Source: Runella slithyformis DSM 19594 | Lineage (GTDB): Bacteria > Bacteroidota > Bacteroidia > Cytophagales > Spirosomataceae | NCBI RefSeq assembly: GCF_000218895.1 | Contig: NC_015703.1 | Coordinates: 6,089,001 to 6,153,000, forward strand | Reading direction: 5' to 3' | DNA length: 64,000 nt | Shown: positions 17,504-26,798 of the stretch, piece by piece | Layout: every line of letters begins with the position of its first letter | Position numbering within the stretch: the first letter of the stretch is position 1 | Position numbers and translations under genes: made by a program | Notes under the pieces: generated by a model | What the model was told of the DNA's origin: nothing | Database searches by the model: none | Seen by the model: the letters and a program-made list of their open reading frames with translations, nothing else

Positions 17504-18742
17504 ATGTTAGAAGTATTTATTCAGCAAACCCAAGCGATGAGAAGACACGTCGAAATGTTACATGCACTCTTCAAAAGTGCAACAGAGGGGATAATTGTGA
17601 TTGATTCATGGGGAGAAATTCAATTGGTAAATCCAAAAGCACAGGAGTTGTTTGGATACGAAGAAGGAGAATTGCTTGGAAAGAAAATTGAAACCCTGAT
17701 CCCTCAAAAGTATGCAAGGAGGCATGTTGATCACCGTATGAATTACGCCCAGCAACCCAAAGCGCGAAACATGGGGGGCCATTTTGATTTACAGGCCAAA
17801 CGTAAAGACGAAAGCGAGTTTCCGGTCGAAGTCAGTCTGAGTCCGTTCAGTACCAGTGACGGAGATTATGTCGTCAGCTTTATCATTGATATCTCCCTGC
17901 GCAAATCACAGGAAACGGCCCTGCTCGAAGCCAATCGCCAAATTCAAAACCTGAATACCGATCTGGAAGAACGGGTCCAACAACGTACCCGTGAATTGGC
18001 CCGCGCCCTGGAAGAACTTGAACTGTCAAAACAGGAGGTAATGCGTGCGCTCGAAAAAGAACGGCAACTCAATGACATGAAAACCAAATTTGTGACCATT
18101 GCTTCGCACGAATTCCGTACGCCCTTGGCCACTATTTTATCTTCCGCTTCTTTAATTGGCCGTTATTCTCTCAGCGAAGAAGAAGACAAGCGTCAAAAAC
18201 ACGTACAGCGCATTAAATCAACGGTCAATAATCTGACCGAAATCCTGAATGATTTCCTGTCTTTGGGGAAATTGGAAGAAGGTCAAATCCGAAATGTTCC
18301 CGTGGTGTTTAACCTGCCTGAATTCTGTCGGGAGCTGATTGATGAGCTCCGTTCGGTTTGCAAAGAAAACCAGCATGTTCAGTATAGTCACGAAGGAGAA
18401 GCCGAAGTATGCATTGATCGTCACTTACTGAAAAACGTCTTCATCAACCTTATCTCAAATGCCGCGAAATACTCCGGCGAAGGAAAAGATATTTATTTGA
18501 AAACCCACAAAAACGCGACAAAGCTAACGGTCGAAATTCAGGACCGGGGTATCGGAATATCTGAACAGGATCTGCCTTATGTCTTTGACCGGTTTTTCAG
18601 AGCCCAAAATTCGGGCACCATTCAGGGCACCGGATTGGGACTCAATATTGTGTATAAATACATTCAGTTAATGCAAGGAGATATCCGGATGGAAAGTAAG
18701 CTGAATGAAGGCACCAAGGTGTATCTTGAACTCCCCACATAG
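17504..18742 (+). CDS. PAS-domain sensor histidine kinase, FixL-like
   Basis: 412 residues from the ATG of MLEVFIQQTQ; an earlier in-frame start adds 19 residues. Soluble, no membrane helices. PAS domain about 18-140, with ARRHVDHRMNY (H74) where FixL has its heme-ligand histidine segment, then a coiled coil (about 145-200), HisKA with phospho-histidine in IASHEFRTPL, and an HATPase domain with N-box NLISNAAKYS and GTGLGLNIV. Many non-heme PAS domains share the same histidine, so heme binding is only a possibility. The stop lies 3 nt before the response-regulator ATG, which makes partnership likely. Confidence 0.9.
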   Translation: MLEVFIQQTQAMRRHVEMLHALFKSATEGIIVIDSWGEIQLVNPKAQELFGYEEGELLGKKIETLIPQKYARRHVDHRMNYAQQPKARNMGGHFDLQAKRKDESEFPVEVSLSPFSTSDGDYVVSFIIDISLRKSQETALLEANRQIQNLNTDLEERVQQRTRELARALEELELSKQEVMRALEKERQLNDMKTKFVTIASHEFRTPLATILSSASLIGRYSLSEEEDKRQKHVQRIKSTVNNLTEILNDFLSLGKLEEGQIRNVPVVFNLPEFCRELIDELRSVCKENQHVQYSHEGEAEVCIDRHLLKNVFINLISNAAKYSGEGKDIYLKTHKNATKLTVEIQDRGIGISEQDLPYVFDRFFRAQNSGTIQGTGLGLNIVYKYIQLMQGDIRMESKLNEGTKVYLELPT

Positions 18743-18745
18743 TTG

Positions 18746-19804
18746 ATGAAAACAATCCTTTTAATAGAAGACAATCCCGACATGCGGGAAAATACCACCG
18801 AGATCCTTGAGCTGGCGCATTATAACGTGGTAACGGCTGAAAACGGCAAACTTGGCATTAAAATGGCGCAGGAAAGCAATCCTGACCTGATTATCTGCGA
18901 CATCATGATGCCGGAGCTGGATGGGTATGGGGTGCTTCACTTACTCAGTAAAGAGCCGTCTACGGCCAGTATTCCTTTTATCTTCCTCACTGCCAAGGCG
19001 GAGAAAAATGATTATCGGAAAGGCATGACATTAGGGGCCGACGACTATTTGACCAAGCCCTACGACGATGTGGAGCTGCTGAGTGCCGTTGAAACCCGCC
19101 TGCGCAAAAACAACCTGCTTAAAACCGAATATTCCCGCACGGAAGAGGGTCTGTATCAATTTCTGAATGAAGCAAAATCGTTTGAATCCCTTAAAAAGCT
19201 TTCTGAAAATAAGAAAACGAAGTTGTTTAAGAAACGGGAAATCATCTATTCGGAGGGGAATTATCCCAATGCCGTTTATTTTCTGAAAAGCGGTAAAATA
19301 AAGAACTTTAAAACCAATGAATTCGGGAAAGAATACATTATTGAACTGCATAAACCCGGCGATTTTTTCGGTTATTTAGACTTACTGGAAAATGCTCCCT
19401 ACCAGGACTCTGCCGTGGCGCTGCAGGATAGCGAAGTGGTGATCATTCCCAAAGATGAGTTCAACTCCCTGTTGTATAACAACCGCGATGTAGCAACGAA
19501 ATTCATTAAGATACTGTCCAATGAAGTACGTGAACGGGAAGAACGCCTGCTGAAATTGGCCTATAACTCGGTGCGTAAACGAGTGGCCGAATCGCTCATC
19601 ATGCTGGCCAATCGCTATCAGGAAGACAAAACCAAGCATTTTGCCATTTCCATCACCCGTGAAGACCTGGCGAGTATCGTAGGCACCGCCACCGAGACCG
19701 TGATCCGTACGCTGTCGGATTTTAAAGATGAACTTCTTATCGAAATGAAAGGGAGCCTCATTACGGTGCTGGATTACGAGAAATTGGCCCGAATGAGAAA
19801 TTGA
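18746..19804 (+). CDS. Response regulator: receiver domain fused to CRP/FNR-type DNA-binding module
   Basis: 352 residues from the ATG; a TTG immediately upstream is less likely. Receiver domain 1-120 with E8/D9, phospho-acceptor D52 (CDIMMPELDG) and K in LTKPYD. A cyclic-nucleotide-binding-like beta-roll follows (about 155-265), lacking the R-S pair used for cAMP and any FNR cysteine cluster. The C-terminal Crp helix-turn-helix (about 280-345) has recognition helix GTATETVIRTLSDF, with Glu and Arg where FNR has E209 and R213. This joins the roles of FixJ and FixK in one chain. It is co-transcribed with the PAS kinase. Confidence 0.92.
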   Translation: MKTILLIEDNPDMRENTTEILELAHYNVVTAENGKLGIKMAQESNPDLIICDIMMPELDGYGVLHLLSKEPSTASIPFIFLTAKAEKNDYRKGMTLGADDYLTKPYDDVELLSAVETRLRKNNLLKTEYSRTEEGLYQFLNEAKSFESLKKLSENKKTKLFKKREIIYSEGNYPNAVYFLKSGKIKNFKTNEFGKEYIIELHKPGDFFGYLDLLENAPYQDSAVALQDSEVVIIPKDEFNSLLYNNRDVATKFIKILSNEVREREERLLKLAYNSVRKRVAESLIMLANRYQEDKTKHFAISITREDLASIVGTATETVIRTLSDFKDELLIEMKGSLITVLDYEKLARMRN

Positions 19805-19865
19805 GTCGAATGACGAATTGGGACGGAGCTGGCCATCCGGTGACGATTTACGAATAGAGGAACTG

Positions 19866-19903
19866 ACGTCGGCGAGGTTTTGCACCTCGCCGACGTTTTA
19901 ATT
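19866..19903. terminator. Terminator between regulator gene and ABC-F gene
   Basis: 13-nt perfect arms ACGTCGGCGAGGT / ACCTCGCCGACGT enclose a 5-nt loop, followed by TTTAATTT. It lies between two convergent genes and shares its outer sequence with the hairpin at 23108-23138. Confidence 0.75.
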
Positions 19904-19904
19904 T

Positions 19905-21845
19905 CTACGCCAACGCATCGGCTTCGAGTACGGCCTGTTCCCAGTCTTCCGTTGCTTTATCTATTTTTTGCTTGATGTCAGCGTATTGACGGTTGACCTC
20001 CGTCAACTTGTCCGGATTGCTGTAGATAGCTTCATCCGCCAACGTACTTTCTATCTCTGCTTTCTGCTTTTCCAGGGCGTCGATCTCCTTTTCAAGTTGA
20101 TTGACTTTATTCTGAAGCTGCTTCAGTGCCTGGTTGTTCGAGTTTCCATTCTTCGTTGGGGCGGGGGCAACGGCCGGGGCGGTTTTGATCGCATTCATGG
20201 AGGCTAAACTCGTCATGACGGCTTCTTTGCCTTTGGCATTTTCTTCCTCTCCCCGTTCTTCCTGCCACCATTCGTATTCCTGGTACGTGCCGGGGTATTC
20301 TTTCACTTCGCGGTTGTCGATATACCAAATTTTATTCGCAATGGCTTCCACAAAGAAGCGGTCGTGCGATACCACTACAAACGACCCCTCGTATTGGCGC
20401 AACGCCTGAATCAGGATATTGACCGATTGCATGTCTAAGTGGTTGGTAGGCTCATCAAGCAATAAAAAGTTCGCCTCCGACACCAACACTTTAGCCAACG
20501 CCACGCGCGATTTTTCTCCTCCCGAAAGTACCTTTATCTTTTTAAATACATCCTCGCCCGTAAACAGAAAGCATCCCAAAATGGTACGGCATTCGGTTTC
20601 ACTTTTGGTCGGGTTGGCATATTTCAACTCTTCCAGAATCGTATGTTCGATGTTCAACGACTCCAACTGATGCTGGGCATAAAACGTAAACAGCACATTA
20701 TGTCCTAAACGCCGCTCGCCTTCAATGGGTTCGGTGCCTGCGATCACCCGCAGAAGCGTCGATTTTCCTTTTCCGTTGGCCCCGATGAGGGCGATCTTAT
20801 CCCCACGCTCCATGGCAATGCCGGTATTGCGCAGGATTTCTTTCTCTCCGTAGGCTTTTGATACATTTTCAAGCTGGAGTACATGACGCCCCGGTTGGGT
20901 GGTGAACTGAAATCGAAAATGGACTTTGGCGTTTTCATCCACGACGGCTTCCACGCGGTCCATTCTATCCAGCATTTTGGCGCGGCTCTGGGCCTGCTTG
21001 GCCTTGGTAGCCTTCGCTTTAAAGCGCTCAATAAAACGCTCCGTTTGCCGAATTTTAGCCTGTTGGTTTTCGTAAGCGCCTTTTTGAATTTCGTTACGCA
21101 GGGCTTTTTCTTCGATGTAAAAGGAATAATTGCCGCCGTAATAATTCAGTTTTTGGTTACTCACTTCCACCATTGTATCGCAGACATTATCCAAAAATTC
21201 ACGGTCGTGAGAAACCACGATCACGGCATTTTCATAACTCTGAACGTATTTTTCCACCCACTGAATCGAAGGAAGGTCCAAGTGGTTGGTCGGCTCATCG
21301 AGCATCAGAAGTGAGGGTTTTTGCAGCAGCAATTTCGCCAGCATCACCCGCATACGCCACCCTCCGGAAAAAAGCCGTAGTGGTTTTTGCAGATCAGCCG
21401 TCGAAAAACCGAGCCCTTCCAGAATCTCTTCTGCTTTTGACTGTATGGAATAGCCATCCAAGGCTTCAAACTCTTCCTGAATACGGGCAAGACGATCCAC
21501 GAGTTTGTCCTGATAATTTACTTCCATTTCATGAATGACCGCGTCCATCTGCCGTTGCAGTTCGTTGGCGCGCTCAAAGGCCTGCATCGCTACCGACAAA
21601 ATAGAGTCGTCGCTTTGATAGGAAAGCAGATCCTGATTCAAAAATCCGATCGTACAACCGCCTGATTTTGAGATATGCCCGGCATCGGGTTGATAATTTC
21701 CTACAATTAAGTGCAACAACGTCGACTTGCCCGTTCCGTTCAGCCCGATAAGGCCGATTTTGTCTTTAGGCTTGATGTGAAGCGAGGCGTTTTCATACAA
21801 CGCTCGGTCGCCGAGGTAATACGATAAGTTAGTTATTGAAATCAT
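19905..21845 (-). CDS. ABC-F family ATPase (translation factor / Uup-like)
   Basis: 646 residues with two ABC modules and no membrane domain. Module 1 has Walker A GLNGTGKST, signature LFSGGWRMR and Walker B LLMLDEPTNHLD. Module 2 has GANGKGKST, LSGGEKSR and LLLDEPTNHLD. A charged linker lies between them, and a C-terminal coiled coil (about 570-640, rich in K/E/Q) is typical of Uup-like members. ABC-F proteins act on ribosomes; some confer antibiotic resistance, but nothing here singles out that subgroup. The start is supported by a promoter box only 5 nt upstream, implying a nearly leaderless mRNA. Confidence 0.92.
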   Translation of the reverse strand: MISITNLSYYLGDRALYENASLHIKPKDKIGLIGLNGTGKSTLLHLIVGNYQPDAGHISKSGGCTIGFLNQDLLSYQSDDSILSVAMQAFERANELQRQMDAVIHEMEVNYQDKLVDRLARIQEEFEALDGYSIQSKAEEILEGLGFSTADLQKPLRLFSGGWRMRVMLAKLLLQKPSLLMLDEPTNHLDLPSIQWVEKYVQSYENAVIVVSHDREFLDNVCDTMVEVSNQKLNYYGGNYSFYIEEKALRNEIQKGAYENQQAKIRQTERFIERFKAKATKAKQAQSRAKMLDRMDRVEAVVDENAKVHFRFQFTTQPGRHVLQLENVSKAYGEKEILRNTGIAMERGDKIALIGANGKGKSTLLRVIAGTEPIEGERRLGHNVLFTFYAQHQLESLNIEHTILEELKYANPTKSETECRTILGCFLFTGEDVFKKIKVLSGGEKSRVALAKVLVSEANFLLLDEPTNHLDMQSVNILIQALRQYEGSFVVVSHDRFFVEAIANKIWYIDNREVKEYPGTYQEYEWWQEERGEEENAKGKEAVMTSLASMNAIKTAPAVAPAPTKNGNSNNQALKQLQNKVNQLEKEIDALEKQKAEIESTLADEAIYSNPDKLTEVNRQYADIKQKIDKATEDWEQAVLEADALA

Positions 21846-21849
21846 GCCG

Positions 21850-21857
21850 CAAAGTTA
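21850..21857 (-). promoter_or_regulatory. -7 promoter element (TAACTTTG) of the ABC-F gene
   Basis: Exact TAnnTTTG match on the minus strand ending 5 nt before the ATG. Transcription would begin at or within a few bases of the start codon. Confidence 0.5.
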
Positions 21858-22074
21858 GTGTATTTTTTGCCTCCTTGTCCGACAAGTTCCTTCCGGAAAA
21901 CAGGTATTCTTCCCTATATATCAATCATTCCACCAAATTTCACGACGAATAAAAGGGTGAAAAGCAGGATAAAGGCAGCGAAAACCTTTGAGATGCACAC
22001 GCAATTCTCCCGTCGGGGCTTCGTTAAGAAAGTGCAATGACGTCTGAATACGGAATAAGTCAGCGATAGTTTTA

Positions 22075-22082
22075 TATCTTTG
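22075..22082 (+). promoter_or_regulatory. -7 promoter element (TATCTTTG) of the GNAT-like gene
   Basis: Exact TAnnTTTG match, 19 nt before the ATG chosen for the downstream gene. It overlaps an upstream TTG and so argues against that earlier start. Confidence 0.55.
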
Positions 22083-22100
22083 TCCATCAAGAATCTCCGA

Positions 22101-23102
22101 ATGTCCTATTCGATCCCCCAACAAAAGGTGACGTCTTTCCCCCTGCGCGACTATACCGCACAGGTCGTAGAGAATAACCCCGATGTACTGCACCGATATC
22201 ATATCCGCTGGGCGTTGTGGCTCTTTAACACGCCCTTACACGTAAAACATCAACATGCGGCGGAGGTCTATACCTTTATTCTGACCGATACCGCCACCCA
22301 AACCGAAGTATTCGGGGTTTTTCATTTATTCATTGAACACCGGCAGGGAATCAGTCCTTTTCAGGCGTCGTTTGGTTCTTTTGAAATGGCCGAGCGCATC
22401 AGTCATGCCGAGTTTGGCGAATGGCTGACGGGCATCGAACTGTTTGCGAAAGAACTCGGTCTCTCAAGCCTTTGTATCAAACACTACCCTTCCTGCTACA
22501 ACCCATCACGGACTACGTTTATCCGCCGAGGGTTGACGCGGCATGGCTTTACTATACCCAGCAGTACTGAAAACCAGTTCATTCCCGTCATTCAAGACCG
22601 CTTTGAAGAAGGACTGCACGCTTCCGAGCGCCGCCGTTTGCGCAAATGCCTGCGGGCCGGTTTTCGTTTTGAAGAATGGCTAAATCCACCTGCCGAAGAA
22701 GTCTATCGATTTATTGAACACAATCGCCAGCTGTTAGGGTATGCACTCTCATTCAGCTTTGAGCAACTGCAATTATGGCTGAGCGTATTCCCTGACCATT
22801 TTCGCGTTTTTTGCGTCAAAGACGGTGATACATTGGCCTCTCTTACCCTGACGGTGCGCGTGGGGGAATCTGTACTGTATAACTTCTGCCCTGCCGACAA
22901 CCTCACATATCGTACCTATAGCCCGACGGTATTGCTTACCAAAGGCCTGTACGAAGAATGCCGGCACAAAGGTATTTCGCTGTTGGATTTGGGCATCTCC
23001 GTCAACGAAACGGGTGCTCCGAAGCCAAGCCTGAAGCGATTCAAGGAAAATCTGGGCGCAAAAAACTGCGACAAATACGTTTTTCACAAAGTGTTATCCT
23101 AA
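22101..23102 (+). CDS. GNAT-like / FemAB-like acyltransferase-fold protein
   Basis: 333 residues from the ATG of MSYSIPQQKVTSF. The C-terminal half has an acetyltransferase-like layout: HASERRRLRKCLRAGFRFE helix, then DTLASLTLTVRVGESVLYNFCPA strands and the helix SPTVLLTKGLYEECRHKGISLLDLGIS near 280-320. This resembles the second GNAT domain of FemAB/peptidyl-aminoacyl transferases. The N-terminal half is less typical. Cytoplasmic, stand-alone gene convergent with glnS. The substrate is unknown; the GNAT call is from fold-like sequence patterns only. Confidence 0.6.
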   Translation: MSYSIPQQKVTSFPLRDYTAQVVENNPDVLHRYHIRWALWLFNTPLHVKHQHAAEVYTFILTDTATQTEVFGVFHLFIEHRQGISPFQASFGSFEMAERISHAEFGEWLTGIELFAKELGLSSLCIKHYPSCYNPSRTTFIRRGLTRHGFTIPSSTENQFIPVIQDRFEEGLHASERRRLRKCLRAGFRFEEWLNPPAEEVYRFIEHNRQLLGYALSFSFEQLQLWLSVFPDHFRVFCVKDGDTLASLTLTVRVGESVLYNFCPADNLTYRTYSPTVLLTKGLYEECRHKGISLLDLGISVNETGAPKPSLKRFKENLGAKNCDKYVFHKVLS

Positions 23103-23107
23103 AAAAA

Positions 23108-23138
23108 ACGTCGGCAGGGCTTAAAACCCTGCCGACGT
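23108..23138. terminator. Terminator hairpin between convergent genes
   Basis: ACGTCGGCAGGG and its perfect complement form a 12-bp stem with a 7-nt loop. An A8 run to the left gives a T-run for leftward transcripts, so it serves glnS best. The sequence family matches the hairpin at 19866. Confidence 0.75.
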
Positions 23139-23159
23139 GAATAATGCCGATCGCTGCAT

Positions 23160-24842
23160 TTATTTCGCCGCGACTTTCCCCCACGTATCTTTCAGCCCAA
23201 CGGTACGATTAAAGACCAAATGCTCATCGGTAGAATCACGGTCCAGGCAGAAATATCCTTTGCGCATGAATTGGAACTTCGCCCCTACTGCGGCTTCTTT
23301 CAGGGCCGGTTCGGCATAGCCCGTAATGACCTGCAACGAATTGGGGTTAATATGATCTTTAAAATCTCCCTCGGCCGCCGAAAGGTCTTCGACGCTGAAC
23401 AGACGGTCGTATTCCCGAATTTCGATGGGCAGGGCTTCGTTGACCGATACCCAATGCAGGGTTCCTTTCACGTTGATGCCTGAGGTATCGTTACCGCTTT
23501 TGCTGTTTTCAATGTATGAGCAATGCAGTTCGGTCACATTGCCGGCTTCATCTTTGACGAAGTCGTCACACCTGATGATGTACGCACCTTTCAGGCGGAC
23601 CATTTGCCCGGGAGCTAAACGAAAATATTTTTTAGGGGCCACTTCCATAAAATCATCCCGCTCTACGTACAGCTCACGCCCGAAAGGAATCTCGCGCATA
23701 CCTCCGTTGGGATCCTCGGGATTGTTTTCGCTATGGCAGATTTCCACCTTTCCTTCGGGGAAATTGGTAATGATCACTTTGAGCGGATCAAGTACCACCA
23801 TGCGGCGCTCCGCGACTTTATTAAGGTGTTCACGCACACAAAACTCCAGCAAGCTCACATCGATCAGATTATCGCGCCGCGCCACGCCGATACGATCGCA
23901 AAACTCCCGAATGGACTCGGGCGTGTAGCCGCGGCGACGCAACCCCGAAATGGTCGGCATACGCGGATCATCCCAGCCCGTTACGTATTGCTCATTGACC
24001 AATTGAAGGAGTTTTCGCTTACTCATGACCGTGTAGGTCAGATTCAGACGCGCAAACTCGTATTGTTTTGACGGAAATATCTCCAGATTTTCAATACACC
24101 AATCGTACAGGTCGCGGTGAGGCACAAATTCGAGAGTACAGATCGAGTGCGTTATTTTTTCGATGGAATCCGACTGCCCGTGCGCAAAATCATACATCGG
24201 ATAAATGCACCATTTATCGCCCGTACGGTGATGATGCGCAAATTTGATACGATAAATGACGGGGTCACGCATGATCATATTGGGTGCCGCCATGTCAATT
24301 TTGGCCCGGAGTGTGCGGGTTCCTTCCGCAAACTCTCCGTTTTTCATCCGAACGAACAGATCTTCATTTTCTTCGGGCGTACGGTCACGGTAGGGACTGT
24401 TGGTGCCGGGCTCGGTTGGCGTTCCCTTCATGACAGCCATTTCTTCCGAAGTGGACTCATCCACGTACGCCAGTCCTTTCCGAATCAGACGAAGCGCATA
24501 TTCGTACAAAGAATCGAAATAATCGGAAGCGTAAAATTCATTTACCCACTGAAATCCCAACCATTGCACGTCATTTTTGATGGAATCGACGTATTCGGTA
24601 TCTTCCGTGACCGGATTAGTATCGTCAAAACGAAGATTGGTCCCTCCGCCATATTTCTGCGCTACGCCAAAATTAAGGCATATGGATTTGGCATGACCAA
24701 TGTGCAGATACCCGTTGGGCTCGGGAGGAAAGCGCGTCAGTACTCGGCCTCCGTGTTTACCGTTACGGAGGTCTTCCTCGATGATTTGCTCGATGAAGTT
24801 AAGTGACTTTTCTTCGGTGGATTCTTTGTTAATTTCACTCAT
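23160..24842 (-). CDS. glnS: Glutaminyl-tRNA synthetase
   Basis: 560 residues from the ATG of [14 protein letters not shown], the first start after the TACTTTTG promoter box. Class I signature [16 protein letters not shown] (HIGH motif, about 33-48) and VMSKRKLL (KMSKS-like, about 265) frame the catalytic Rossmann domain; a C-terminal beta-barrel anticodon-binding region follows (about 335-555). Length matches bacterial GlnRS. It charges tRNA-Gln directly with glutamine. The GHAKS and [11 protein letters not shown] segments fit GlnRS rather than bacterial GltX. Confidence 0.95.
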   Translation of the reverse strand: MSEINKESTEEKSLNFIEQIIEEDLRNGKHGGRVLTRFPPEPNGYLHIGHAKSICLNFGVAQKYGGGTNLRFDDTNPVTEDTEYVDSIKNDVQWLGFQWVNEFYASDYFDSLYEYALRLIRKGLAYVDESTSEEMAVMKGTPTEPGTNSPYRDRTPEENEDLFVRMKNGEFAEGTRTLRAKIDMAAPNMIMRDPVIYRIKFAHHHRTGDKWCIYPMYDFAHGQSDSIEKITHSICTLEFVPHRDLYDWCIENLEIFPSKQYEFARLNLTYTVMSKRKLLQLVNEQYVTGWDDPRMPTISGLRRRGYTPESIREFCDRIGVARRDNLIDVSLLEFCVREHLNKVAERRMVVLDPLKVIITNFPEGKVEICHSENNPEDPNGGMREIPFGRELYVERDDFMEVAPKKYFRLAPGQMVRLKGAYIIRCDDFVKDEAGNVTELHCSYIENSKSGNDTSGINVKGTLHWVSVNEALPIEIREYDRLFSVEDLSAAEGDFKDHINPNSLQVITGYAEPALKEAAVGAKFQFMRKGYFCLDRDSTDEHLVFNRTVGLKDTWGKVAAK

Positions 24843-24868
24843 GTGGTGTTGTGACTGGTAGTAATGCG

Positions 24869-24876
24869 CAAAAGTA
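24869..24876 (-). promoter_or_regulatory. -7 promoter element (TACTTTTG) of glnS
   Basis: Exact TAnnTTTG match on the minus strand, 27 nt before the glnS ATG. It supports the shorter GlnRS start. Confidence 0.55.
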
Positions 24877-24931
24877 GTATAATTCGGTCTCATCGAAGTG
24901 GAGTGTACAGGGAAAAATAGGAGAAAGTCTC

Positions 24932-24939
24932 TAAGTTTG
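24932..24939 (+). promoter_or_regulatory. -7 promoter element (TAAGTTTG) of a small membrane-protein gene
   Basis: Exact TAnnTTTG match 18 nt before the ATG of the following small gene. It is the main reason to treat that short reading frame as real. Confidence 0.5.
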
Positions 24940-24956
24940 CCTACTTTTTTAAACCA

Positions 24957-25238
24957 ATGATGACTAAAAGAATGAACAATACCCTCAAATTTGCCATTTA
25001 CATTGTTGTTTTCAGTTTTATTTGCCCGGTAGGAGAAAAATTACTCGGCTATCAGAATACGATCGTCGACCGGCTTCCGTTCACCTGTCTGCTTTGGTTG
25101 ATCTTGGTCGGCGTATTCTACATTTTCTTTTACAAAAAAACACGCCGAAACTCCCCAAAGGCAACTTACCAAACCAATGTACGTTCATCACTGCTTCTGA
25201 GTATCTGCCGGCCGGCCGGCTTTGCCGCTGTAAAATGA
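24957..25238 (+). CDS. Small putative membrane protein
   Basis: 93 residues with two hydrophobic segments ([15 protein letters not shown] about 11-25; [18 protein letters not shown] about 42-59) and a basic region after the second. A promoter box directly upstream supports expression. The last about 20 residues ([12 protein letters not shown]) have odd composition, so a frameshift near the end is possible. I recognise no family. Confidence 0.5.
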   Translation: MMTKRMNNTLKFAIYIVVFSFICPVGEKLLGYQNTIVDRLPFTCLLWLILVGVFYIFFYKKTRRNSPKATYQTNVRSSLLLSICRPAGFAAVK

Positions 25239-25697
25239 ATTTATTTTTCATTCATCAGTCCTGATTATTTTAATGACCTCATCATCCGCAGACGGGAATA
25301 GCTTACTTTAACGACCACCTCGGAAGAAAACTTCGAAAATGCGACCCGAATGATAGATGATTTTCTGTAACTACCTGTTTACTTGAGCATTACCACAATT
25401 ATTCCGCTTCCATGCTGTCTCATCTATTCCTTTTTATTCCCCGCTTTTGTCAAAAAGAAATAATTCCCGCCCACAATCCCGACAAAAAAACATATCGCTT
25501 ATCCCGCCTTTTCTTCTGAAAGTACAACAATTTTAAAACTATTTTCGAGGCAATCCCGTTTATTATGCAGTTGAAAACGATACTTACCCAAGGGCTTTGG
25601 TACCACGCCTAACGGTCGAGAGGGTGTTGCAGACAAACTTTCTGACGACTCCTCGGCGCGCTCGTATATACAACGCTGCAACTTATAACATATTGGA
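25239..25697. other. Intergenic stretch without a recognisable gene
   Basis: About 460 bp of mixed AT-rich sequence. A 68-codon leftward frame (25499-25705) overlaps the start of queD and has no family resemblance, so I do not call it. No RNA gene, hairpin or repeat is evident. The right end must hold the queD-folE promoter, but no exact TAnnTTTG match is present; CATATTG near 25690 is the closest. Confidence 0.4.
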
Positions 25698-26114
25698 ATG
25701 AGCAATCAACGAGTGGCGGTCTTTCGAAAGACCCACTTCAATGCTGCGCACCGACTCAATAATCCGGCGTGGTCGGAGGAGGAAAACGCACGCATTTTCG
25801 GAAAATGCAATTTGCCGAATTACCACGGACACAATTACGAGTTAATCGTCCGGGTAACGGGGGAAGTAGACCCTCAAACCGGCTACGTCGTGGATTTGAA
25901 ATGGTTGAACGACTTAATAGAGCTCAATGTTCTGCAAAAGTTCGACCACAAAAATCTTAACCTTGACACAGAAGAGTTCAGATACCTGAATCCCAGTGCC
26001 GAGAATATTGCAATCGTGATTTATAACATCCTGCGTGGGCACTTACAATCCACATTAGATTTGAAAATAAGACTATATGAAACCGAACGAAACTTTGTGG
26101 AATACCCCGCGTGA
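25698..26114 (+). CDS. queD: 6-carboxy-5,6,7,8-tetrahydropterin synthase (QueD / PTPS family)
   Basis: 138 residues with the zinc-binding histidines in FNAAHRL (about 16-22) and NYHGHNYEL (about 40-48), a catalytic cysteine in GKCNLPNYHG, and the downstream DHKNLN and PSAENIA motifs. The family converts dihydroneopterin triphosphate to 6-carboxytetrahydropterin (QueD) or to pyruvoyl-tetrahydropterin. Its frame overlaps the next gene, folE, by 38 nt. FolE makes the substrate, so the pair forms the first two steps of queuosine/deazapurine synthesis. Confidence 0.92.
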   Translation: MSNQRVAVFRKTHFNAAHRLNNPAWSEEENARIFGKCNLPNYHGHNYELIVRVTGEVDPQTGYVVDLKWLNDLIELNVLQKFDHKNLNLDTEEFRYLNPSAENIAIVIYNILRGHLQSTLDLKIRLYETERNFVEYPA

Positions 26115-26772
26115 GGCTGCCGATTTCGTTGATTTGACCATTGACGAATGGGGCGACGACCATAGCCTGAGTGCGTATGAAACTCCCATGCGCGAAGATG
26201 CCTTCGAGCTGAGCGATGTAGAGAAAGTAACCAAAATTGAGCAGCATTTTAAAGCGATCATGGAGACATTGGGTCTCGACCTGACCGACGACAGCCTGAA
26301 AGGGACCCCCCACCGGGTGGCTAAAATGTACGTGAAAGAGATTTTCAGCGGCCTGAATCCTAAGAATAAACCCAAAGCCACTTTATTTGAAAATAAATAC
26401 AACTACAACGAAATGTTGGTGGAGAAAGACATCAGTTTTTACTCCAACTGTGAACATCACTTTGTGCCTATTTTCGGTAAAGCACACGTGGCTTATATCT
26501 CAAGCGGCAAGGTAATCGGCCTTTCGAAGCTGAACCGCATTGTGCAGTATTTTGCCAAACGCCCTCAGGTTCAGGAGCGTTTGACGATACAGATCGGCAA
26601 AGAATTACAACAGATCCTCCAAACGGAAGATGTGGCCATAGTAATGGATGCCAAGCACCTGTGCGTAGCCTCGCGCGGTGTACAGGATGATACAAGCACC
26701 ACGATCACGTCTTTTTACGGCGGTAAGTTCAAAGAAGAAGCGACCAAAAATGAGTTTCTGAAGTATCTGTAA
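26077..26772 (+). CDS. folE: GTP cyclohydrolase I
   Basis: 231 residues. Core motifs: DLTDDSLKGTPHRVAKMY (about 69-86), SNCEHHFVPIFGKAHVAYI (about 127-145, zinc ligands C and H), GLSKLNRIVQYFAKRPQVQERLT and MDAKHLCVASRGVQD. The enzyme turns GTP into 7,8-dihydroneopterin triphosphate for folate and queuosine. The N-terminal 60 residues are a poorly conserved extension, and the start could lie at a later Met. It is translationally coupled to queD by overlap. A C-run/G-run hairpin at 26775-26796 follows its stop. Confidence 0.95.
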   Translation: MKPNETLWNTPREAADFVDLTIDEWGDDHSLSAYETPMREDAFELSDVEKVTKIEQHFKAIMETLGLDLTDDSLKGTPHRVAKMYVKEIFSGLNPKNKPKATLFENKYNYNEMLVEKDISFYSNCEHHFVPIFGKAHVAYISSGKVIGLSKLNRIVQYFAKRPQVQERLTIQIGKELQQILQTEDVAIVMDAKHLCVASRGVQDDTSTTITSFYGGKFKEEATKNEFLKYL

Positions 26773-26798
26773 AATTACCCCCCTTGGGGGAAAGGGGG

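Noticed and set aside
17504-17950. Firm call of a heme-binding oxygen-sensing PAS domain
   Set aside because: The FixL-like histidine segment also occurs in many PAS domains without heme, and the distal arginine position is not conserved; kept only as a hypothesis.
25499-25705. 68-codon leftward frame before queD
   Set aside because: Overlaps the queD start, has no promoter box and no recognisable family; more likely a chance frame.
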